From Brasenia schreberi (lineage: Eukaryota; Streptophyta; Magnoliopsida; Nymphaeales; Cabombaceae), in the NCBI GenBank assembly GCA_036023115.1, contig JAYKKT010000041.1, forward strand, positions 5,481,501 to 5,545,500: a DNA stretch of 64,000 bases, in the 5' to 3' direction. The notes under the pieces are model-generated. The model made no database searches. It worked only from the letters and a program-made list of their open reading frames with translations, and was not told the origin of the DNA. The position numbers and the translations under genes are program-made. Position 1 is the first letter of the stretch, and every line of letters begins with the position of its first letter. This document shows positions 47,953-57,474 of the stretch, in pieces.

Positions 47953-48672
47953 GAGGTTGTTTAACCCTTAGCCATCATCTTCATTAATGCTTGTTCCTAC
48001 GACATCATTCATTGACACGTTAGGCATGCCTTTTATTTAATCGTCCTCAGATGCTAACAACTCTGTAAATGAGAAGTACATTTGAGGCTCATACTGCACA
48101 TTATCAAGATTAGTAGTTTCACAACTAACCAACCTATCGTTGAAGCCCAACATCATTTTTTCATTGTTGCAATGACCTGTAGATGAAAATTGCCACTCTG
48201 ACGGTAGAAGGGATTATGCTTCCACTTTTCTTTTTCTTTTTTTCTCTTCAAGCACTAGACGACTATCATCTACATATTTATTTTTTCTTTTATATGACAT
48301 TGTCTCATCGACAGTTATTCCATATAATGGTTCAAATTTGCTCCATATAGATCCAATATGTGGCATGGATTGCTCCATGACAACCTCAACTTTTTCAAGA
48401 GAAAAGAAAAATGGATCATCTTCTGCTTCAATGCCATCAGCAGTTAACATGTTTCCATAAAAAGAAGTATTGGGTACCATTTCCACCTCTTGGGTGGAAA
48501 CTGCTGAAAAAGGGAGCGAGTAACAGCTAATGGTTGGTGAAGTTGGTAGGCTTAATACAATTGGTGGTGGAGAGATCGGACCTCTAAGATGATGGCTAGG
48601 TGGTTTATACCTATCAAGGTCCATTGGGGATATAGATGTTGGTGACTTTATTGTTCCAATCTCACATGTCAA
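47953..48672 (-). pseudogene. Unidentified captured coding fragment (minus strand)
   Basis: From 48672 the minus strand has a 152-codon open frame with a protein-like, proline- and serine-rich start (SPMDLDRYKPPSHHLRGPI, PTSPTISCYSLPFSAVSTQE) and an acidic and basic end (EAEDDPFFFSLEKVEVVME, VLEEKKRKRKVEA). After one stop at 48214 the same frame goes on with SLLPSEWQFSSTGHCNNEKM and YEPQMYFSFTELLASEDD. I do not recognise the protein. The coherent composition and the location between LTRs suggest a host gene fragment rather than a retroelement protein. No start or splice sites are proven. Confidence 0.45.
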
Positions 48673-48995
48673 ACAAGTAAAGTTGTCAAACGCTAGCTAC
48701 TGTCTTATTATCTCAAGTGATGATGTTTGGGATGCCTTGACTTCTTAAATGACTGTAAATTGTGGTTGTGGATTGTCAATAGATGTTGTTCTCCAACATA
48801 TTGTAAATGAAGCTGTAAAGGCAAAAGGACTCTGGGATAATACTACGTATATAATAGTAGACATACTGCCAACAGAGAAACCACCTGTCATGCCACCGCC
48901 AAAGAAGCAAGGAAAAGGATTATTCTAGTCCATGTTTAGGAAAAAGTCTATTGAATCATCTCATTCAGGTATAGAAAAAACCAATACTTTGGTAA
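48663..48995 (+). pseudogene. PP2C-type protein phosphatase fragment
   Basis: The plus-strand frame reads VKQVKLSN, then LIISSDDVWDALTS, a stop, then IVNEAVKAKGLWDNTTYIIV, DILPTEKPPVMPPPKKQGKG, a stop, and SMFRKKSIESSHS. This follows the C-terminal end of plant PP2C phosphatases: the ISSDGVWDAL motif with a metal-binding Asp region, then EAL/EAVxxxGLxDDTTCIVVD, then a proline-rich tail and FRKK. By memory it is closest to the group of Arabidopsis PP2C 5/15. Here SDGVWD is SDDVWD and LRDDTT is LWDNTT, so metal-binding residues have decayed. Two stops make it a pseudogene. Confidence 0.7.
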
Positions 48996-49035
48996 GTTTG
49001 GAGTTCGAAGTATCTCACTCCCAATTTAAGGGGGA

Positions 49036-49281
49036 TATTGATATTTTTTATGTTCAAGTATTATTGTAATAGTCCTTATTACTAAGGGTATTTTAGTTAT
49101 TTTATGTTTAATAGTCCACTATATAAGGACTAGGTTTGTATTAGGTTTAAGGGTTTCGAGAAAGAGTGGGATGACCTCCATTGGAGTACCTGCTCCTCCT
49201 TCAATCTCCACAATTTTTCCTTCACTGTTTCATTATTTCTCATATTCATTCATCTGTTGCATTTCCCTATGATTCGTAACA
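49036..49281 (+). repeat. Right LTR of the capture unit
   Basis: Starts TATTGATATT after AAGGGGGA (49028-49035) and ends GATTCGTAACA. It contains CTATATAAGGACTAGG. Confidence 0.75.
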
Positions 49282-52250
49282 GTTTCACTCTCTAGTGACT
49301 TGAGTTAGATCATAAGTTTTCTCTCATCCTCTCTTTCTTGGTTGGCTAATTCAAGGGCTACGTCTTTGCTTGAGCTCTACCAACTAGAACTTTGCCCTTT
49401 TGTGAAATATGTAAGTGCATCTAGAAATCAGTGGAGATTTATTTCCTCCTCTACCACCTCTAGATGAAAGTTATCACTTTCCTTTCCTTCTTTGATGTCC
49501 TATTGAAAATGGTGTTGGGGGCATTTGTAGTTTCTTGTTCCTTCTCTCTTTTTGGTGTTTTTAATTCAATTGACTCTATTGACACGATTTTAATTGTGCT
49601 TATAGATTAGTCACCACTCCCTTCTTCTTCATTGCTACATTTGACAAACCAAAGTTCTATATACATTCATCCATTTCTTCTTGTAAGATTGTTTAGCTAG
49701 CTCCAACCCACCTCTTCAAAGCATGATGTTTCATTGAGTATAGTAAAGATCTAAGATCATTTGAACTTTGACTCTCTGTTCTTGAAGGTGTCCCTCAAGA
49801 GGCCAATGTTGGGAGCTTCCAAAGTTATTTACTATTGAACAATGACTCCTAGAATAATCATGCGAAAGATATCTTGGACCCACTTTATTGGGTAAGGTAG
49901 GAAAGGAAATATAATTCCTTCGACAAAAAGAAAGTACATGATGTTGGGATATCTATAAATATGTTGTACAACAAAATGTGTTGTTAAATTATCTTAATCT
50001 TATCCTTAATCTTAAATATCTCACCGACTATTTAAGTGTGATGATATTGTAGTAAAGCAGGAACATCTCTAGACTTTTCTAATTCTTGATTGAGAAAATC
50101 TTGCAAGTAATGTTGAAGGATGACCTATAGGTCCTTTGAATGAGCAAGAACCTCTTGAGCACCCCAAATTCATGTGGATGATGACTTTTGGGACTAAAGT
50201 GAACTCAAATATTGAACGGTACAAGTGAGTCCAATGTTGGAGCAACTAGAGTGGTGCACTTGAGCAATTCATGAGATTGTTTACCATCACCCCCTTCAAA
50301 CACTTTGTTGATGGATTAGGGCTATTTGTGATATTTTAAATTTTTATAAGAATTCAATTACTTTGTTAAGTTTTAAATTGAGACAAGTTATGATTTAGTA
50401 ACATTCCCTAATTCAGAGACTTGCTTGTAGAGCAGGTGAGGTCACTATTGGTTAACTGGATTGGTGACCCCAAATGAGAATTTGCTCTTGAGTTGAAATA
50501 TTTATTTAAGAGACTCCTCACAAAATGGGGTCATCATGACACAAATTAAAAAGCATGAGGAATGAAGAAACTTCTTGCATAAGGAGAAATTGCCAAGTCC
50601 CTTAGATCTACCACAAAGCATCTATATAAAGAAGATGAAGCCGTCATCACAAAGAGACCAAACCCAATTATATCTCAATTTCATTTTTCCTAGTGTAGCA
50701 TAGATTTTCCGTTTCATCTATGTTCTTTGTTTTTTCTTTTAATAATAATATAGATCAGCGAGGTCCTTTCCTCCTCTTCTCTTACTCTATAAGGTGTACC
50801 CATATGACCTAGTGTAAATACACATGATCCCATGCTCAAACTCACCTCGAGCTCACCGAAAGCCCAAGGAACACCTGGGATACTTGGCATGGGGATTCTA
50901 ATGGACCAATAGCTAGCCAAATCTCCCAACAACCACTTCAAAGGGTTGAGGTTACTCCCCTCTAGCATGACTCAAAACAGTAGGAACACCATCTCAACCT
51001 GAGGTGTCTCCTCCCTCCCAAGACATGATCAATATATATGTATATATATATGAATGTGAGTGTGATGCTTGCTTATATTTATCAATCCTAACCATATGAT
51101 CAAAGAGATCACTAGTTGAGATGAAACAATTTTATAATCAAGTATTAACTATAAAGTTATAAACAATTTTCTTTTTCTTTTTAATTTTAACCATTGATCT
51201 CTTTGATCGAATAGTTTGGATTTATAAGAATGTCATATTAGATTAATATATCCACACACTTTGGAAAGGTGTACACCTTTAGCTTTTACATTAATTGTTG
51301 TTTTGAAATTTTTGAATGTAACTTAAATGGGAATGCCTTTTCAAATAAAGATTATATAAAATCTATTCATGGAAGGCTACAAGCTCTATCGAAGCAGTTT
51401 GAATGAGCTAAGAATAAAGCTGATCCATGAGGAACTTTGTTTGATTTTGCGACCATAACAAGTAGACATGTGTGACTTGGACCTGCCTCGACAAGTTGAA
51501 CCAAACCCAAATAACCTTTGGAACAGGCTGAAACATAAACCAAATGAAGTGGAATTGAGCCCAAGAGGTCCCCAATTTGGTTATGGTTCTATCTTTTAAA
51601 ACATTGGGACCTATGATTTCAACCCACCTATTCCAAAATTGCATCTCATATTATTTATTTATCTGTTTCAAATACTTATTTACTTGATTTACATGATCAT
51701 TAAGGAAAGAGAGAAAGAGACAGGATAGGGTGATATGTTTTTTTGACATGGTGTTGAGGGTGAGTAATGATGTCTTGGGGGGAGATTAGAACTTTGATGT
51801 GAAGAACGTTGATAGTGGGTGATAATGATCTTGGAGAGAGAGAGAAATGACCGTAATATTGTCTAAAAATGCCTGTTCTTGTACTAAATGAAAGGGGAAG
51901 AAGGCCCAAGCCAAATGGCTGTACGTAGAGAGAGAGGGAGGAAACTGGAAATAAGATCAATAGGAGGACTTGGAACCGAGCCAAAAGTAACAAAACCGAA
52001 ACCGAGCCTGTACTCAGAGGAAGGGTGGGTCCGTTCAGGTTCACGATCTTTGTCGAACCGAAACGGGACAGGTCTGGGATCTGGGTTTGGGGTTGTGAGA
52101 GTACCAGGCAGTGCTGCAAGCAGAAAGTTTAATAAGGGGTTAAAACCGTCATTTGCAGCCCAAAAGGCGACTCTCGCGCGGCTCTCGTCAGGAGAGGATC
52201 GCCCGTTGATTGGTTCACCGGGGCCGGGCGACGTTTCCATTTGCCTCTGC
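49282..52250. other. Intergenic sequence, upstream of the carrier-protein gene
   Basis: No recognisable coding sequence. A CATCTATATAAAGAAGATG segment near 50620 followed by CTAGTGTAGCATAGATTTTCC looks like the U3-R part of a solitary LTR, but no partner or termini were found. Base composition becomes more GC-rich from about 51900 towards the gene start. Confidence 0.45.
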
Positions 52251-52368
52251 ATTTATATGCGGACGCTCAAACGGATTTTCCCTATATCCCTCTCCCTCTC
52301 TCACACTCTTGGGGACGGCGTAACAGAAAAGAGAAACAGGGAACGCTGTTTTTCTTCTTCCGTGTTTG
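52251..52368 (+). promoter_or_regulatory. Candidate core promoter and 5' UTR of BCCP
   Basis: CATTTATATGCGG at about 52248-52260 is a weak TATA-like site. It is followed by a pyrimidine-rich stretch (CTCTCCCTCTCTCACACTC at 52290-52308) typical of plant Y-patch initiators and then the ATG at 52369. The site is inferred from position and composition only. Confidence 0.4.
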
Positions 52369-52527
52369 ATGATGGCATCGTCTTCGATTCTGGCGGCATC
52401 GGCCGCATCGGTGACCACGAAATCGCCACCGGTGTCATCCCAACGCCATTCCGTCCACTCCAATCTCTCTTTCGAGCACTCGCTTAAGTCGAATCTTGGC
52501 GTCTCCGCCTCGTCTTCGGTTTCTCAG
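52369..52527 (+). CDS. BCCP: BCCP exon 1: transit peptide
   Basis: 53 codons from MMASSSILAASAASV to SSSVSQ, ending at donor CAG/GTGAGA. It is Ser/Ala-rich with few acidic residues, as in chloroplast transit peptides. Confidence 0.88.
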
Positions 52528-55500
52528 GTGAGAATTCCTGTTTCTCTTGGGTAACTGGAAAAAGCTTATTTTTGAGTTCTGTTTCGTCGTTTTGAGTTTG
52601 GTCGCTTATAATCAGTCTCGGTAGCTGCATTGGGAACTCCGTCATGCAAATTTCTGTTCCTTTTGGGGAAAACCGGTCTTCACTTTTCCGGATCTATGTC
52701 ATCTAGGAATGGATAATCAAGAGTTTTAGGCTTGTTCTTTGTAAGATTGACAACATTGTCCGCATCTTTGGGGATGAGCTTTTTCCAAGGTACAGTGATA
52801 GTTACCGTTATATGTAGGCGGGGATACTTGTTGCCTATAAAACAAATCAAAGTCTAGCGTAGGCAATATGGTTGTGAAGTTGCGTTATAAAGGATGTGTA
52901 GTATTGGTACACACGCAAGTGTCTCGGAAACGACTGTAACTATCTCTTGTTAGGCAAGAGAAAGGGTTTCATGAATTTCTAGGATATTACTACTATTGTG
53001 CTATCATTCGCAACCACGGATATTTTCATTTCTTGTTGTACTTTCAATACAATTGCTCACTGTGTAACTGTAGTGAGACTATAAAAATGAAGCCCAGTGA
53101 TGAAGCTCCCTTCTCTATTTGATTGATATGGAGCTACCATGTATTTCTACTCCATGCTTATGTGAAAAAGTTATCAGTTTCTGATGGACAACTTCATTCT
53201 TGTTAAAGAGTTCACTTCCGTTACTGAGAAAATGTAGTGAAACGCATAGTCGAAAATGCCTGTCACTGGCCATTATCTGACTGAGTTGTTAAATTGAACA
53301 GTATAATACTTCTTGAAATATCTGCTCCTCTTTCTTAAGGGAGAGAATGATAACAAAGTGATTGTTAATGTCATACTATTGGAAGAACTTTATTCACTCC
53401 CTCTGAATGAGTGAAACTTCTTGTAAGAAGAAATCTGTACCATTTTTTGCCCGTCAAAGTGGAAAATGAAATTTTGCTGGAAACAGTTTTAGGTTCTTCT
53501 TCCATCCTTTATAGATGTTTGTTGGGAGGTTTCCACTATGATATTGCAGGTTGCGACACAAAGGAAACCTTATTGTAAAATGTCAACCAATGTTGTGAGT
53601 AGCTTATCGCTTTTTGCCGTGATACGATATGGTCATATTATACCATAACATATGGTAACTTTTTCCTAAAAATACTTTAAAATCAAGAAAAATAGGAAAA
53701 ACTCAAGAAAAATCCTAAACAATTCTTACGAATAAAAAATAGGTGAAGCAACAAACATTGGCATTATATGAAAGTAATAATATATAATGAATTTAATTAG
53801 GTAGTAAGTACCTACAATGAGTGTTGTTCAATGCATATCACATCATGTATCGTTTTGGTCCACGATATGTATCATATCATATCGTTTCGTATCATTTTTT
53901 AATATTAAAAATTGAAAAAAATAAAAATTATGAGAATTGAAAATAATTCATATAATACATAAGTTGAGTACATATTCATCAATCACCATTCAATTTTCAA
54001 TGTAGATATAAGGCAAGATTAGTTGCAAAAGGATACACTCGGACTTATGGCGGGAATGAACTATCCAAGAGACATTTGCTCCGGTGGCAAAGACGAATAC
54101 CGTAAGAATCCTACTTTCTCTCTCTGGCCGCACTCCTTGGTTGGGATTTGCATCAGCTTGATGTTAAAAATGCATTCTTCATGGAGACTTGGAGGAAGAA
54201 GTTTATATGAGATTCCACCCTGCTATGACTCACCAATGGAAAAAATAAGGTACAGCAAGGTGTTGCTCAGACAAGCTAAAGCAGTTTCCCGAGTACGGTT
54301 TGGAAGGTTTACAAAGGCAATGTGTCCTTGGGATACGTGCAAAGTCAAGGTGATCATACCTCTTCTTTAAACATTCACGAGAAGGTAAACTCACTGCTCT
54401 ACCAGGTAATGTGGGATGACATTATTATCTCTCGGGACACTCGTTGGTTTACGCTTGCTAAAGGAAAAAAAATTAGCAACCGAGTTCGAGATAAAGGATC
54501 TTTGGGAGACTAAAGTATTTCTCGATCGAGGTTGCCTTACCCAAACAAGGCATCTTCTTAAGTCAAAGAAAATATATTTTGGACTTGTTGAAGGAAACCA
54601 AAATGAAAGACTGTCGAGTATGCTCAATTCTTATGGAGACTCCCAAGGAAGATGATAATAATGCAGAACCATATGAGGATATTGGAAGGTACCAGAAATT
54701 AGTGGGGAAGCTAATATATGTCACTATTACACGTCCGGATATCAATTTTGTTGTTGACTATGTGAGCATATGGATGCACAGTCCTTCTAAACATCACATG
54801 AGTACAGTTTTTCATATCATCAGATATTTGAAGTCTACAATAACTCATGGTTTGTTATACACTTTGAATTCATCCCTAGACCTATATGTGGTATGTTTAG
54901 GAGGCAACATTGTAGCTTGAAAAAGCAAGAAACAATCAGTTGTATCCAGATCAAGTGCAGAAGCAGAGTACCGTGCTATTGCTTCGGGCATGTGTGAAGG
55001 AATATGGACTTTGTCACTCCTAGCAAAAATTGGCTTCAAAGTGGATACTCCAGTTACCTTTTATACTGATAGCAAAGCAGCTCTCTAGATTGCCTTAAAT
55101 CCTGTTTTTCATGAACGAACGAAGCATATTGAGATAGATTGTCATTTTATCAGAGAAAAGATTATACAAGGCATTTTCAATTTGGTTCATGTATGCTCAG
55201 AAGGTCAATTGGTAGATATTTTTACAAAACCTGCTTCAGTAGGAGGATTTCAGAAAGCTCTACATCAAATGAAAATTACAAGTCTTCAAGCTTCAACTTG
55301 AGGGGGCGTGTTGGAAATCAAGTTGAATCTTGATTAATGAATGTTTCTATTCAATCGTATGTACATTCATAGGGTAGTATGTAAGTCTCATTAATGTATC
55401 TTGGGTTATATGTAATACAGATCCTAATGGATAAGAGGAACCGTGATTTATCAGTAACTTATCAGGGGTGTTTAAATCTTTTAAGTTAGGTTAGTAATAT

Positions 55501-57387
55501 AAATAGGGTCATTAGGGTTAGTAGGAAAGTTAACGTGAAAGAGGGGTGGCGGCTAGGGTGTGCCGAACAACCCCTTGTGCTGTGTCATCTGTATTTTGTC
55601 TTGCTGTGATTAATAAAAGTGTTGATTGAGGCATAAAACCAACAGAGTTAACCGTTGACATGGCACAGGATTGAACCTTATGGAAACAAAGAATCCATGT
55701 AGTCAACCCATCTAGTATTTGAAAAGGCTTAGGTGTTGTTGTCTTTCACTATCTTGTGACTATGGCCTTCCTCGTGGAGAAGTTAGGTTAATAACTTGAT
55801 ATACAGCTCCAGCTGGATTTTGATTAGCAAGCAAGAAAAAAAAATGTTGGATACTGTGCATCGGCTTTCTTCTAAGGATGAATATTAGTTGTCTTTTATT
55901 ATTTCCTATCTATTATTTTTCTTTTCCATATTTGGCCTACTTGACAAAAGCCTTCTTTAAGTGACACACACCACTTACTGAGTGAACTTTGAATGATAGA
56001 TACGTAACTGTGCAAATTTCTCATTTTAGGAGCCAATGAAGGTTCTTTTCTTATTCATATATTAAAATAAGTCTTGGTCATAACATAGGAAACTGACAGA
56101 AAGTTGGTAGTAGAAAACTTGATCAAACTTTCCTTTTCAATGTAAACTGCTAAACATGTATAAAAATCTTCTCCAACTCTGTGATTCTTTTGAAACACCC
56201 GCACTCAGCCAACTGTGATATGGTTTAGCATGTATTCATGCATGGAACATGTCTAAGTGCATGCTTTCCACATGCATTTTTATATAATTTTCTTCAATAA
56301 TAGCTACTGAATTTCTTCTTGAAGGGTTCCTATCAGCATCATTCTGTGATTGTGAAGGCGCAGATGAATGAGGTGAGGTGCCGCTCTTGTTAAAATACAT
56401 GTATATGGGTATTTTGGTTGTGAGCTGACTGGTTTTGCTCATGCAAGGTTTCTGTTGATGGATCTTCCAATGCAGCAGCTGCTTCTGCCAACAAGCCAAA
56501 TGTGCCGAAACTGGAAGAAAACAATGTAGAATCAGCAAATCCTAGTGTTTCAGCTGCTTCAGTGTCAGATTCAACATTAACTGATTTTATGGCTGAAGTA
56601 GCAAGTCTGGTCAGGTAATGAAAACTATTGACTTGTGTCATTTCTACATTGTAGATCTATATTAATCTTTCTGGACAGGCCTTGGAATTTCTCAATCTTT
56701 CTGACTTTTGACTGTTAGATTGTCAATCTGAGGATTAGGAACTAAGATTTACACGCTGCACTTGTTTACAGTTTCTTCGGAAGTAACTTGTATAAACTTT
56801 TCATGGAAACCGGGAGCTTTTGCCCTTTTTTATTTTTATTCTGAGGAATCATGTGATGGTGGGAACTTTATATGAGGTTTCGTAATGGCCATGTTTTAGG
56901 TTGGTGGACTCCAGAGATATTATGGAACTACAATTGAAACGAAATGACTGTGAGCTTATCATCAGAAAAAAGGAAGCGTTGCCTCAGCCACCATCTCCAG
57001 CTCCTGTAGTTATGATGCAGCCATCACCTGCACAGTCTCTGGTTCCATCTCCATTGCCTCCTGCACCAGCTGCAGCTCCAGCTCCAGCTCCTCCCACTTC
57101 TGCTGCACCAGTACCTGCCCTTCCACCTCCTGCAGCCAAATCTAGTCGCTCATCTCATCCTCCAGTTAAATGCCCAATGGCGGGAACATTTTACCATAGC
57201 CCAGGGCCTGGGGAACCACCATTCGTGAAGGTGGATTTGCCAAGTTCTTTATTTTCTTGTTTTTAAGACTTATTTCAATCAGCACTTTATTTGTAGTTTA
57301 CTTTTTCTCCCGTAGGTTGGAGATAAGGTCAAGAAAGGGCAGGTTCTATGTATCATTGAAGCAATGAAACTAATGAATGAGATTGAG
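52369..57387 (+). CDS. BCCP: Biotin carboxyl carrier protein of plastid acetyl-CoA carboxylase (5 exons, 3' end outside)
   Basis: This is the carrier subunit of the heteromeric acetyl-CoA carboxylase that starts plastid fatty acid synthesis; biotin on its lysine shuttles carboxyl groups from biotin carboxylase to the carboxyltransferase. Exons: 52369-52527, 53550-53594, 56448-56614, 56900-57230 and 57316-57387. The N-terminus is rich in Ser and Ala, as a plastid transit peptide is. Next come LVDSRDIMELQLKRNDCEL and IRKKEALPQPP, a Pro/Ala-rich linker, CPMAGTFYHSPGPGEPPFVK and the biotin site IEAMKLMNEIE, with lysine codon 57367-57369. The final strand of the biotinyl domain (about 30 residues) must come from an exon beyond 64000. 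ATG 52369 is chosen as the first of two adjacent ATGs. All phases agree and no stops occur. Confidence 0.93.
53550..53594 (+). CDS. BCCP: BCCP exon 2: short 15-codon exon
   Basis: Between acceptor ATATTGCAG and donor GTGAGT it reads VATQRKPYCKMSTNV and keeps phase 0 on both sides. It probably spans the transit-peptide cleavage region. Its last seven bases and the donor coincide with a hAT-like terminus (see findings). Confidence is lower because the exon is short. Confidence 0.65.
53588..54006. mobile_element. Decayed hAT termini, GATACG-end family
   Basis: CAATGTTGTGAG at 53588 followed by CTTATCG and GTGATACGATATGG resembles the family's end CAGTGTTGTCTGACGCGTATCG. A second such start lies near 53819 (GAGTGTTGTTCAATGCATATC), followed by CACGATATGTATCATATC, TTTAATATTAAA and the CATATAATACATAAGTTGAG segment found in 7636-8796. 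There is no transposase. The right side runs directly into a Copia fragment at 54007. Confidence 0.6.
54007..55644 (+). mobile_element. Copia 3' half with 3' LTR
   Basis: Starts abruptly in RT ([16 protein letters not shown]), then QLDVKNAFF, MWDDIIISR (decayed YVDD region), KYILDLLKETKMKDC, YVTITRPDINFVVDYVS and RNase H (SRSSAEAEYRAIASGM, FYTDSKAAL, HERTKHIEIDCHFIREKI, VDIFTKP). The polypurine tract TTGAGGGGGCG lies directly before the 3' LTR TGTTGGAAAT (55309) to CCAACA (55644). The 5' half is lost. Frameshifts and stops make it inactive. It lies in BCCP intron 2. Confidence 0.9.
55309..55644 (+). repeat. Copia 3' LTR, 336 bp
   Basis: TGTTGG...CCAACA borders after a polypurine tract. It contains TAATATAAATAGGG (TATA-like) and AATAAAAGTG near the R end. 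Confidence 0.82.
55645..55742 (+). mobile_element. RTE LINE 3' terminal fragment
   Basis: It matches the last 95 bases of the RTE consensus (GACATGGCACA, GGAAACAAAGAATCCATGTAG, CTAGTATTTGAAAAGGCTTAG) and ends in GTTGTTG. It directly abuts the Copia LTR, which suggests that the Copia inserted into an older RTE. Confidence 0.85.
56448..57230 (+). CDS. BCCP: BCCP exons 3 and 4
   Basis: Exon 56448-56614 reads VSVDGSSNAAAASANKPNVP and ends LTDFMAEVASLV. It splits an Arg codon AG/G with exon 56900-57230, which reads LVDSRDIMELQLKRND, KKEALPQPPSPAPVVMMQPS, a Pro/Ala linker of about 45 residues and MAGTFYHSPGPGEPPFVK. The linker is the flexible hinge of BCCPs. Confidence 0.93.
57316..57387 (+). CDS. 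BCCP: BCCP exon 5: biotinylation motif
   Basis: 24 codons: VGDKVKKGQVLCIIEAMKLM and NEIE. The lysine in EAMKLM is the biotin attachment site. It ends at donor GTAAGT. Confidence 0.95.
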
Positions 57388-57474
57388 GTAAGTATACCTT
57401 ACATTACATCTGCTACCTTCATAACTATACTGGTGCTTATATTTTCTTTTGTTTCCACCCCACATCATGGACGG

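Larger units (their letters stand above)
47662..49281 (+). mobile_element. Short LTR-flanked unit carrying captured host-like sequences
   Basis: Direct repeats of about 250 bp, at 47662-47930 and 49036-49281, share TTATTACTAAGGGYATTTTAG, CTATATAAGGACT, TTGTATTAGGTTTAA, GACCTCCATTRGAG and CTCCTYCAATCTCCAC. The right copy is preceded by the purine tract AAGGGGGA and ends GTAACA, typical of a 3' LTR. The 1.1-kb interior has no gag or pol. Instead it holds a PP2C-like fragment (plus) and an unidentified open frame (minus). No clear primer-binding site remains after the left LTR. Confidence 0.75.

Noticed and set aside
50600..50720. A solitary LTR with CATCTATATAAAG promoter
   Set aside because: No TG...CA borders, duplication, PBS or PPT could be set, so it is not listed as an element.
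51888..52487. A 199-codon plus-strand open frame over the BCCP start
   Set aside because: It overlaps BCCP exon 1 in another frame and shows no family resemblance. It is a by-product of the GC-rich promoter and transit-peptide sequence.
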